This document shows, piece by piece, positions 1 to 7,094 of a DNA stretch of 8,657 bases (positions within the stretch are counted from its first letter, which is position 1; every line of letters begins with the position of its first letter). This DNA comes from Bacteroidota bacterium (GTDB lineage Bacteria; Bacteroidota; Bacteroidia; Chitinophagales; Chitinophagaceae). The stretch spans positions 1 through 8,657 of the forward strand of contig JAKPBL010000030.1 in assembly GCA_029778965.1 (NCBI GenBank), written 5' to 3'. The notes beneath the pieces are model-generated. The model had not been told where the DNA came from and ran no database searches. It saw nothing but the letters and a program-made list of their open reading frames with translations. The position numbers and the translations under genes were made by a program.

Positions 1-568
1 CGGCCGGGAAATGTTCAAGGCCGGGGAAGTTTTTCTGTACATCCACGATGGCATAAAAGTTACCGCCGTAAGAAACATCTACTATCAGCTCGCCCAGCTC
101 GGGACAATCAACGGTCAGTTCGGTGGCGGCGAGATAAGCCGGCACGTTCACCAGCTTCACCGATTTCACTTTGTTACCTTCCTGCGTGTAGGAGATCTCT
201 ACCAGCCCCGCGGGCGCTTCCATGCGGATCTTTCCCGGTTGTTTGGGAACGACCAGTCCTTCTTCCACGGCAATGGTAATGGTTCCGATGGTGCCATGGC
301 CGCACATCGGCAGGCAGCCGCTCGTTTCAATGAACAATACGGCTACGTCGTTGGCGGGATCGTGCGGCGGGTACAGGATAGAGCCGCTCATCATATCGTG
401 GCCGCGGGGTTCGAACATCAGGCCTTTCCTGATCCAGTCGTACCGCCTTAAAAAATCCTGCCTTTTTTCACTCATGTTACCGCCCTGCAATACCGGTCCG
501 CCGCCGGCTACCAGCCGAACAGGGTTGCCACAGGTATGGGCGTCGATGCAAAAGAAACGTTTGTTCAT
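1..568 (-). CDS. 4-hydroxyproline 2-epimerase (proline racemase superfamily), N-terminal part, runs off window
   Basis: The reading frame is open on the minus strand from an ATG at 568-566 to the left edge, giving 189 codons of a protein usually about 310-345 aa long. It starts MNKRFFCIDAHTCGNPVRLV, the usual opening of proline racemase/hydroxyproline epimerase proteins (HTxGNPxR near residue 11). EPRGHDMMSG follows at residues 53-62, then the catalytic loop MCGHGTIG at 88-95 with Cys89 as the first acid/base cysteine, and GGNFYAIVD near 169-177. The expected reaction is cytosolic interconversion of trans-4-hydroxy-L-proline and cis-4-hydroxy-D-proline, the first step of hydroxyproline breakdown. 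The second catalytic residue (Cys in epimerases and racemases, Thr in trans-3-hydroxyproline dehydratases) lies outside the window, so the dehydratase alternative is not excluded by sequence. The deaminase and semialdehyde dehydrogenase across the locus favour the 4-hydroxyproline epimerase. The gene is transcribed divergently from the susC-like gene. Confidence 0.87.
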   Translation of the reverse strand, partial: MNKRFFCIDAHTCGNPVRLVAGGGPVLQGGNMSEKRQDFLRRYDWIRKGLMFEPRGHDMMSGSILYPPHDPANDVAVLFIETSGCLPMCGHGTIGTITIAVEEGLVVPKQPGKIRMEAPAGLVEISYTQEGNKVKSVKLVNVPAYLAATELTVDCPELGELIVDVSYGGNFYAIVDVQKNFPGLEHFPA

Positions 569-585
569 GGTAGACCGAAGGTATG

Positions 586-705
586 CGGATATGAAATTGT
601 ACTGTTGAAAAGAATTGCTCCAGGCTTTACAGATTTTATCCGCCCGGCAGGGTACTGAACCTCCTTTTTCCGGCTATCCGGTTAAAATTGGGAAACACTC
701 GGATA
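586..705. promoter_or_regulatory. Divergent intergenic region with four TATCCG/CGGATA hexamers (candidate operators)
   Basis: The 196-bp gap between the divergent epimerase and susC-like starts contains the hexamer TATCCG or its complement at 586-591 (minus), 637-642 (plus), 675-680 (plus) and 700-705 (minus). The second and fourth form a perfect 8-bp inverted pair, TTTATCCG at 635-642 and CGGATAAA at 700-707. By chance about 0.1 copy would be expected in this length on both strands. I infer binding sites for a regulator of both transcription units. No regulator gene lies in the window, so its family is unknown. Confidence 0.4.
665..686. promoter_or_regulatory. Interrupted palindrome, possible operator
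   Basis: A dyad is centred at 675/676: TTT, two unpaired bases, CCGG, a CTAT centre, CCGG, two unpaired bases, AAA. It lies about midway between the two divergent start codons and overlaps one of the TATCCG hexamers (675-680). The geometry resembles a dimeric repressor site, but the matched arms are short and it may be fortuitous. Confidence 0.3.
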
Positions 706-737
706 AACGGTATAAAGCCCTCTGGTATTGATAAATG

Positions 738-745
738 TAGATTTG
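738..745 (+). promoter_or_regulatory. Candidate Bacteroidetes -7 promoter element upstream of the susC-like gene
   Basis: TAGATTTG matches the Bacteroidetes primary-sigma -7 consensus TAnnTTTG exactly and ends 20 nt before the A of the susC-like start codon. That would put transcription initiation near 751 and leave a very short leader. No TTG -33 element is present at the usual 19-21 nt spacing, so the call rests on the -7 box and its position alone. Confidence 0.4.
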
Positions 746-764
746 ACAATACCAAAAACTGCAT

Positions 765-3700
765 ATGACAAAACTGCTCAGATGCATGCTTTTAATGGCT
801 CTTGCCATTACATGGAACAGCATAGCATTTTCACAAACCAATTTACGGGGAAAAATAGTTGATGCGAAAGGAGACCCCCTGCCCGGCATCAGCATTAAAG
901 TGAAGGGAACCAGCGGGGGAACGGCCACTGCCGCCGACGGCAGCTTTGTTCTTTCGGTCATGCCCAACAGCATACTGGAGGTTTCGGGCGTCGGATACCC
1001 GGCGCAGGAGTTCCCGATAAGCGGGCAAACGGAAATCAACATTACGCTTACGGCGAGCAATGCCCAGCTCGACGAAGTGGTAGTGACCGCGCTTGGGGTA
1101 AAAAGAGAGAAACGTAACCTTACCTACAGCACGCAGGAGGTAAAGGGCGACGAGCTGCTGAAAAGCAAAGAACCCAACGTGGTGAATGCACTGGCTGGTA
1201 AGGTGGCCGGCATGCAGATCACCAGCTCTTCTGGTACACCCGGCGCTTCATCACGCATTGTGATACGGGGCAATACCTCCATTTTCGGCGAAAACCAGGC
1301 CCTGATCGTAGTTGACGGTGTTCCCATCAACAACGACGAAACCGGTAACCTGTACTCGGGGCCGGGCACCAACCGGTTGTCTGACATCGACCCCTCTACG
1401 ATCGAAAGTGTCAACGTGCTGAAGGGCGCGGCGGCTACAGCTCTTTACGGCTCATCGGGTGCCCGCGGGGTGGTGATGATAACCACTAAAAACGGGGCGC
1501 TGAACCGCAAGCCAACGCTGAGTTTTTCACAGGACCTGTCGTTCGAGAAACCGCTGGTGCCCGAGGTGCAAACTACCTATGGCCAGGGCGATGGCGGTGT
1601 ATTCTACAATGGGGAGAACCGGAAAACCAGCGCTGTCTGGGGACCGCGCATGGATACGCTTACCATCGGCGGCCGTCCCGCACCGGTGTACAACCAGATG
1701 GACCTGTTTTTCCGTACCGGCGTAACGTCTAACAGCACGGTAAGCGTGAACGGTGGCGGTGCTAATTCCAGCTATTTCGCCTCCTATTCTTATTTCGACC
1801 AGAAAGGCACGGTGCCGCAGACCGATTACAGAAGACACAGCATCTTTACCAAGTTTACCAACAGGATAACCGATAAGCTCAGCGCCACGGTAGCGGTTAC
1901 CTATTCCAATTCAGGCAGTAACCGGAAACCCGAAGGATATGTGCTGGAAAGCCCGGTGTGGACCATTTATACAGCGCCAGTTTCGTGGAATCCCCTGCCT
2001 TATTCAAACGACGATGGTTCACAACGGGTATTCCGGTTCAGCCGGAACAACCCGTACTGGGTGCTGGATCATATAAACAATGCCGCCACCGTGAACCGTT
2101 TTATTCCCGTTATTACGCTGAACTACAATGCAACGAACTGGCTGACCATTACGGAACGACTGGGCGCCGATATTTATACCGAACAGTCGAAATATGTAGA
2201 GGCGCCCAGCGATATGCTGGCGACCCGCGGGCAAATCATCGACCGCAACTATAATTTCCGGCAGTTTAACAATGACCTGATGGTCAATGCGCACAAAGAC
2301 TTCGGCAAGTTTAATACCATGTTGTTGCTGGGAAGTAATATTTATTCGAGCTATAACCAGACCATGCAGGCCACCGGTAAGGGTACCTCCATTGACGGAT
2401 TTGAGAACATAAGCAATGCATCGTCGATCACCTATTACGAAAACCACTACCTGACTCGCAAGTTTGGTTTTTATGCACAGGCCAACGTGGAATACGACCG
2501 TTTTCTCAACCTGTCGCTCACCGGCCGTTACGACGGTAGTTCGGTGCTGGCAAAAAACAACTCTTTCTATCCCTACGGATCGGCTGCCCTGGCCTTTGTT
2601 TTTTCAGAGTTCCTGGGAGCAAATGCACGCAATTGGGTGGATATGGCGAAGCTGCGGGCATCAGTGGCCACAGTGGGTAACGATGGTGTGAAGCCCTATT
2701 CGCTTCTTACGCCGTATGAGTCGGCTGCTAATATCGGCAGCATTGTTTTCCCCTTTAATGGCCAGTCGGGCTTTCTGCTAAGCCCCATGCTGGGATATCC
2801 CAACTTGAAGAATGAAAGGCTGAATGAAGTGGAACTGGGTTTTGAAGGACGGTTCTTTAAGAGCAGGCTGAGCCTGGAAGCGTCGTACTTCAGCAAGAAA
2901 ACAATAGACGGCATTATTCCCGGTGTTACCACCAGTGCCGCTTCGGGATATACCAGCACTACGTTGAACTCGGCCAAATTGCAAAATAAAGGACTCGAAG
3001 TGCTGTTGAATGCGACACCTGTGCGCAACAGCAGGTTCAGGTGGGATGTGGCGCTCAATTACAGCCGGATCAGGAACAAGGTGCTCGCCATCAATGATGA
3101 GGCCGCTGAACCTATTCTGCAACTGGGCAATGGCTTTACAGAAGTGATCAAGGGGCAGCCCTACGGCGTTATTTTTGGCGGTCGCTTTGCGCGCACGGGC
3201 GACGGGAAATTACTGGTCGACGATGGTGGTCTGCCGCTTCGCGCCGATACTGACAGCATAGTAGGTAATATTACACCCGATTGGATGGGTGGCCTCGGCA
3301 ACACCTTCCGGTATGGTGCTTTTTCCTTCAGCTTCTTCTTCGATGTAAAAATGGGCGGTGATATCCAGAACAACGTCGATGGGTACGGCTATTTCTATGG
3401 CACACCGAAAGTTACCGAAGACCGTGCCGACCGTGTCGTTGCCGGCATCAGGGCCTCCGACGGCAAGGTGAATGATGTAACCGTTCGCGGGCAGGACTAC
3501 TGGCGCAGGTTGAACAGCATACTGGAAGCGGTGATACAGGACGGTACTTTTGTGAAGCTGCGTAACGTTACATTCAGCTATGATTTTCCCAGGAAGCTGA
3601 TACAGAAAACTTTTGTGAAAGACGCGACTTTTTCGGTTACGGGCCGCAACCTTTGGATCTATTCTCCCCATTTTACAGGCGCCGACCCCGAGGTTAGTTC

Positions 3701-3791
3701 TTTTGGTGCGTCGAACGGATCGCAGGGAATATACTCTTTCTCAACGCCCACCTCCCGTTCCGTTAACTTCTCGTTGAAGGTCTCGTTTTAA
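765..3791 (+). CDS. SusC/RagA-family TonB-dependent outer-membrane transporter
   Basis: This 1008-aa protein has the full SusC layout. A signal peptide spans about residues 1-23 (probable cut AFS|Q). A carboxypeptidase-D-like regulatory domain follows at about 27-97 (LRGKIVDAKGDPLPG). The TonB-box-like LDEVVVTALG is at 102-111. The plug covers about 118-243 and includes VVDGVPINN and NVLKGAAATALYGSSGARGVVMITT, split into short motifs across 182-241. The rest is a beta-barrel ending in a terminal Phe, as expected for Bam-dependent outer-membrane proteins. There is no N-terminal STN domain, so direct signalling to a FecR anti-sigma factor is not expected. The protein should form the TonB-driven channel under the SusD-like lid encoded 18 nt downstream. 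Members of this family import oligosaccharides or, as RagA does, peptides. The sequence does not reveal the substrate; the neighbouring hydroxyproline enzymes and peptidase suggest peptides. The ATG at 765 is chosen because it gives a complete signal peptide. Confidence 0.96.
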   Translation: MTKLLRCMLLMALAITWNSIAFSQTNLRGKIVDAKGDPLPGISIKVKGTSGGTATAADGSFVLSVMPNSILEVSGVGYPAQEFPISGQTEINITLTASNAQLDEVVVTALGVKREKRNLTYSTQEVKGDELLKSKEPNVVNALAGKVAGMQITSSSGTPGASSRIVIRGNTSIFGENQALIVVDGVPINNDETGNLYSGPGTNRLSDIDPSTIESVNVLKGAAATALYGSSGARGVVMITTKNGALNRKPTLSFSQDLSFEKPLVPEVQTTYGQGDGGVFYNGENRKTSAVWGPRMDTLTIGGRPAPVYNQMDLFFRTGVTSNSTVSVNGGGANSSYFASYSYFDQKGTVPQTDYRRHSIFTKFTNRITDKLSATVAVTYSNSGSNRKPEGYVLESPVWTIYTAPVSWNPLPYSNDDGSQRVFRFSRNNPYWVLDHINNAATVNRFIPVITLNYNATNWLTITERLGADIYTEQSKYVEAPSDMLATRGQIIDRNYNFRQFNNDLMVNAHKDFGKFNTMLLLGSNIYSSYNQTMQATGKGTSIDGFENISNASSITYYENHYLTRKFGFYAQANVEYDRFLNLSLTGRYDGSSVLAKNNSFYPYGSAALAFVFSEFLGANARNWVDMAKLRASVATVGNDGVKPYSLLTPYESAANIGSIVFPFNGQSGFLLSPMLGYPNLKNERLNEVELGFEGRFFKSRLSLEASYFSKKTIDGIIPGVTTSAASGYTSTTLNSAKLQNKGLEVLLNATPVRNSRFRWDVALNYSRIRNKVLAINDEAAEPILQLGNGFTEVIKGQPYGVIFGGRFARTGDGKLLVDDGGLPLRADTDSIVGNITPDWMGGLGNTFRYGAFSFSFFFDVKMGGDIQNNVDGYGYFYGTPKVTEDRADRVVAGIRASDGKVNDVTVRGQDYWRRLNSILEAVIQDGTFVKLRNVTFSYDFPRKLIQKTFVKDATFSVTGRNLWIYSPHFTGADPEVSSFGASNGSQGIYSFSTPTSRSVNFSLKVSF

Positions 3792-3809
3792 TCCAACAAA
3801 AGAAACAAC

Positions 3810-5201
3810 ATGAAAAATTATTTCATCATACTTTTTGCCGCGTTGACTGCGATATCGGGATGTAAAAAGTTCATCGATGTGAACAACGATCCGAACCGGC
3901 CCACTAACGTAAAGGAATCGCTTATTTTGCCGGCCGTTGAAACAGCGATTTCGCATTCTTTGTTTGCGGGTATCAACGCCATCCAGGTACAGCATTTTGT
4001 GCAGGCCGTAGCCTTGAACCAGCCCGTGCCTAATACGGGCACCTACCAGGTGATCAGCAGTGAGTCAAACGACGACTGGGCGGCCGTGTACACCAAGACG
4101 CTGAACAACCTTAAAATGATGATCGACAAGGCCGATGCCGATGGCAGTCCGGCCTATTCAGGCATCGGTAAAATATTGTTTGCCTATACCATCGCCACGG
4201 CCACCGATTTCTGGGGTGATATACCGCTGAGCGAATCGCTTAAAGGCGCGGAAAACTTTATTCCCACGTACGATTCGCAGGAAAGCGTGTATGCATTCAT
4301 CCAGCAATACCTCGACGAAGGGATTGCCGCCCTGGATATGGACAGTGAAAAACAGCCGGGTTCGGATGATTTCTTTTACAACGGAGACCTCGGCAAATGG
4401 AAAAAACTGGCCTATACGTTAAAGGCCCGCTATTATATGCACCTTACCAAGGCGCCCGGGCACACAGCCAGCCAACAGGCGACACTTGCACTGGCGGCAC
4501 TGGATAAGGGCATGACCGGTATTGGCGATGCACTGACATTCGCTTATCCCGGCTCGGCAGGCAATGAGAATCCCTGGTATCTTACATTCCTTCCCGGCTC
4601 TACCCTGGTATTGTCTGAGCACCTTGTAGAAACGTTGAAAAGCAGGAAAGACCCGCGGTTGCCGGTAATCGTAGCCCCCGCCGCTGCAACCGGCCTGTAC
4701 ACCGGCCGGCCGATTGGCACACCCGATGTCGGCAGCCTGGAAGATTATTCCATTCCCGCGGCCTTGTACGGCAGCGCCGATTCGTACAATTATATGGTGA
4801 ACTATGAAGAAGCATTGTTCCTGAAAGCGGAAGCCACTTTCATAACTGCCGGTTCGCTGGCCGCAACGCCTGTTTACCTGGAAGCGGTTAAGACGAACCT
4901 TGCGAAGCTGGGATTGTCGCTTACCAGCGCCGACGTGCTTGCTTTCCTGGCCGATCGGGGCACACTGACCGACAACAATGCCATCCGCCTGATCATGGAA
5001 GAAAAATCGACGGCGAATTTCCTGAATATGGAGAACTGGACCGATTGGCGCAGAACGGGCTACCCGGCCATCAGCAAAGTGCCAAACGCCCTGTCAGATA
5101 TACCGCGCCGGTTTTTGTATCCCCGGTCTGAATTGATCTCGAATCCGCAGCCGGGGCAGGCGGCCAGGATGACCGACCGCCTTTGGTGGGATGCACAGTA
5201 A
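3810..5201 (+). CDS. SusD/RagB-like outer-membrane lipoprotein (SusD-like_2 type)
   Basis: This 463-aa protein begins with a lipoprotein signal. The lipobox is ISGC with Cys18 as the lipidated residue, followed by KK. DVNNDPNRPTNV at residues 23-34 is the usual N-terminal signature of SusD-like_2 (PF12771-type) proteins. DFWGDIPLSESL at 133-144 is the family's conserved D-x-x-G-D-I-P motif. Tetratricopeptide-like helices are expected through the middle, for example the AYTLKARYYMHLTK stretch near 197-210. The length is typical. The protein should sit on the cell surface as the substrate-binding lid of the SusC-like channel encoded immediately upstream. The 18-nt spacing and A-rich leader indicate one transcript with that gene, closed by the hairpin terminator about 20 nt after the stop. 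Ligand specificity cannot be read from sequence; by context I infer peptides containing hydroxyproline. Confidence 0.94.
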   Translation: MKNYFIILFAALTAISGCKKFIDVNNDPNRPTNVKESLILPAVETAISHSLFAGINAIQVQHFVQAVALNQPVPNTGTYQVISSESNDDWAAVYTKTLNNLKMMIDKADADGSPAYSGIGKILFAYTIATATDFWGDIPLSESLKGAENFIPTYDSQESVYAFIQQYLDEGIAALDMDSEKQPGSDDFFYNGDLGKWKKLAYTLKARYYMHLTKAPGHTASQQATLALAALDKGMTGIGDALTFAYPGSAGNENPWYLTFLPGSTLVLSEHLVETLKSRKDPRLPVIVAPAAATGLYTGRPIGTPDVGSLEDYSIPAALYGSADSYNYMVNYEEALFLKAEATFITAGSLAATPVYLEAVKTNLAKLGLSLTSADVLAFLADRGTLTDNNAIRLIMEEKSTANFLNMENWTDWRRTGYPAISKVPNALSDIPRRFLYPRSELISNPQPGQAARMTDRLWWDAQ

Positions 5202-5223
5202 TAAATTCTTTCATCTTTAATAA

Positions 5224-5250
5224 AAACGACTCACCTTGTGTGGGTCGTTT
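5224..5250 (+). terminator. Rho-independent-type terminator after the susCD-like pair
   Basis: AAACGACTCAC (5224-5234) pairs with GTGGGTCGTTT (5240-5250): 11 bp with one G-T wobble and a 5-nt loop. A-rich sequence precedes it and TATTTTC follows. It begins 23 nt after the susD-like stop codon and ends 21 nt before the next start. The A-rich and T-rich flanks could let it work in both directions. It implies that the DUF885 gene has its own promoter or depends on partial read-through. Confidence 0.7.
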
Positions 5251-5271
5251 ATTTTCGAAAAATCGCCAGCC

Positions 5272-7008
5272 ATGTTTAAAAAACAAAAAATCGCCTCGTT
5301 CATCAGCGTGTTTGCCTGTATGACTTTTACGGCCGCTGCCCAGGTTGATTACCAGAAAGAAATCGCCAGCCAGAGCACTGAGCTGAGCAATACGCTGATC
5401 AATTACCGCGCAGACAAAGGCAGCCTCGACCGGTTTTATGTGCTGGGCTTATCGCCCGAAAGAATTGACCGGATGATCGCCTTCAACAACGACTATGGTA
5501 AAAAGCTGGATGCCTTCAATTACAATAAGCTTAGCCTGGAAGGTAAGGTGGATTATACGCTGTTGCGCCGTAACCTGCAGTCGGCACTGGGTATGCTCGA
5601 CGCCGATCAGCAAGCGGCTGAGTCGGCCATAAAATTCATGCCTTTTGCCAAAGAAGTGTTCGCGGCAGAAAAAATGCGCCGCCGCGGCGCCGTACCCCAG
5701 TCTGATTCGCTTGCCGCAAAAATGCAGCGCTGGAGCAGCTTTCTGCAGCAAAAGCTCAAAGGCCTCGACGCAGACAAAACCATTGATCTGCCATTGGGTT
5801 ATGCGGTGGAGAGAATGAGCAATGACCTGCGGGAGGCCCTGAAATCGGTTCACAGCTTTTACGACGGATACGATCCTTCTTATACCTGGTGGATGGCCAC
5901 GGGTTATAAGAAGGTTGACAGCCTGCTGAAGCTGGCCGGCGCCCGGGTCATAGAGCGGGCAAGGAAAAACAGTTCGGCTGAAGACGACGGCAGCGGCATT
6001 ATCGGCAAGCCAGCCGGCAGGGAGGAGCTGATACGCCAGCTAAAGATGGAATTCATTCCCTACAGTCCCGAAGAGCTGATCGCCGTTGCCGAAAAAGAAT
6101 TTGCCTGGTGCGACAAAGAAATGCTGCGCGCCAGCCGCGAGATGGGATTTGGCGACGATTGGCACAAGGCCATGGAGAAGGTGAAAAACACCTATGTGCC
6201 CGAGGGAAAGCAGCCGGAAATGATCATGGACCTCTATAACCAGAGCATCGCGTTCATTAAAAAGAACGACATGATCACCATTCCGCCCATTGCAGAAGAA
6301 ACCTGGCGCATGCGCATGATGAGCCCCGAGGCACAGCTCGTGAACCCCTTTTTTCTTGGAGGCGAAACGCTCATGATCTCTTATCCCACCAATACCATGC
6401 AGTACGACGACAAGATGATGAGCATGCGGGGTAATAACCCTCATTTCTCGAGAGCTACGGTGCACCACGAGCTCATTGCCGGTCACCACCTGCAGGGCTT
6501 TATGAACCAGCGCAACCATTCTTACCGGTATTTTAATACGCCGTTCTGGACAGAAGGCTGGGCATTGTACTGGGAGATGATCTTGTGGGACAAAGGCTTC
6601 CCGCGCGGGCCTGAAGACCGCATCGGCATGTTGTTTTGGCGCATGCATCGTTGCGCGCGCATCATCTTTTCGCTCAACTACCACCTGGGCAACTGGAAAC
6701 CCCAGCAATGCATCGATTTCCTGGTAGACCGGGTGGGCCACGAGCGCGCCAATGCGGAAGGAGAGGTAAGGCGTTCTTTTGTAGGCAACTATCCGCCGCT
6801 CTACCAGCTCGCGTATATGATGGGCGCCCTGCAGTTCAATGCCTTGAAAAAAGAGCTGGTCGATTCGGGAAAGATGACGTTAAAGCAGTTCAATGATGCG
6901 GTGATGAAAGAGAATGCCATGCCGGTGGAAATGATCCGCTGCATACTGACCGGCAAGGCGCCGGCAGAGAAATTCACGACCAACTGGCGTTTTTATGACC
7001 TGAAGTAA
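5272..7008 (+). CDS. Exported DUF885-family putative zinc metallopeptidase
   Basis: From the ATG at 5272 the product is 578 aa. This start gives a clean signal peptide, MFKKQKIASF onward with a probable cut at TAAA|Q (residues 20-24). A TTG-led extension to 5236 would overlap the terminator stem and add an odd N-terminus, so I reject it. The metallopeptidase core typical of PF05960 is visible: VHHELIAGHHLQ at residues 397-408 with candidate zinc ligands His399 and His405/406 and Glu400, then TEGWALYWE at 427-435 with Glu428 as candidate further ligand. The conserved RIGMLFWRMHRCARI stretch lies between about 448 and 462. The family usually reads HExxPGH; here the proline is alanine (Ala403). 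The length is normal for the family. The biochemistry of DUF885 is poorly defined. I infer a periplasmic peptidase that trims peptides imported by the SusCD-like pair, possibly releasing hydroxyproline. A weak -7-like TATTTTCG lies at 5250-5257. Confidence 0.88.
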   Translation: MFKKQKIASFISVFACMTFTAAAQVDYQKEIASQSTELSNTLINYRADKGSLDRFYVLGLSPERIDRMIAFNNDYGKKLDAFNYNKLSLEGKVDYTLLRRNLQSALGMLDADQQAAESAIKFMPFAKEVFAAEKMRRRGAVPQSDSLAAKMQRWSSFLQQKLKGLDADKTIDLPLGYAVERMSNDLREALKSVHSFYDGYDPSYTWWMATGYKKVDSLLKLAGARVIERARKNSSAEDDGSGIIGKPAGREELIRQLKMEFIPYSPEELIAVAEKEFAWCDKEMLRASREMGFGDDWHKAMEKVKNTYVPEGKQPEMIMDLYNQSIAFIKKNDMITIPPIAEETWRMRMMSPEAQLVNPFFLGGETLMISYPTNTMQYDDKMMSMRGNNPHFSRATVHHELIAGHHLQGFMNQRNHSYRYFNTPFWTEGWALYWEMILWDKGFPRGPEDRIGMLFWRMHRCARIIFSLNYHLGNWKPQQCIDFLVDRVGHERANAEGEVRRSFVGNYPPLYQLAYMMGALQFNALKKELVDSGKMTLKQFNDAVMKENAMPVEMIRCILTGKAPAEKFTTNWRFYDLK

Positions 7009-7069
7009 CCGAGTTAAAATCTGTCAAGAATCCATTAATCGGGGAATACGTGGCTGTTCGTCTATCCCT

Positions 7070-7077
7070 TAGCTTTG
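7070..7077 (+). promoter_or_regulatory. Candidate Bacteroidetes -7 promoter element upstream of the DapA-like gene
   Basis: TAGCTTTG matches TAnnTTTG and ends 18 nt before the A of the start codon at 7095. Box and spacing closely mirror the TAGATTTG before the susC-like gene. No -33 TTG is seen at the expected distance. The rest of the 86-bp gap (7009-7094) shows no convincing terminator, so read-through from the DUF885 gene is also possible. Confidence 0.4.
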
Positions 7078-7094
7078 CCCTATAACCTTGCAAT

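Noticed and set aside
11..451. Plus-strand open frame of 146 codons at the left end
   Set aside because: It is antisense to the clearly conserved epimerase frame on the minus strand.
576..583. TACCTTCG on the minus strand as a -7 box for the epimerase gene
   Set aside because: It lies only 8 nt from the start codon and departs from TAnnTTTG; no convincing promoter for the minus-strand gene was found.
5236..5271. TTG-initiated N-terminal extension of the DUF885 protein by 12 residues
   Set aside because: The extension begins in the terminator loop and would bury the signal peptide behind a non-family N-terminus. The ATG at 5272 gives a standard signal peptide.
5308..5319. Possible lipobox VFAC (residues 13-16) making the DUF885 protein a lipoprotein
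   Set aside because: Phe at the -2 position and a too-short hydrophobic stretch before Cys16 fit poorly. A signal peptidase I site at TAAA|Q is better.
5260..5372. 13-bp direct repeat AAATCGCCAGCCA at 5260-5272 and 5360-5372, exactly 100 bp apart
   Set aside because: One copy spans the start codon and the other is ordinary coding sequence. One 13-mer repeat is roughly what chance gives in a window of this size.
6040..6741. Long open frame of 233 codons on the minus strand inside the DUF885 gene
   Set aside because: It is His/Val-rich, has no recognisable domain, and lies opposite a well-supported conserved gene; it is a codon-usage shadow.
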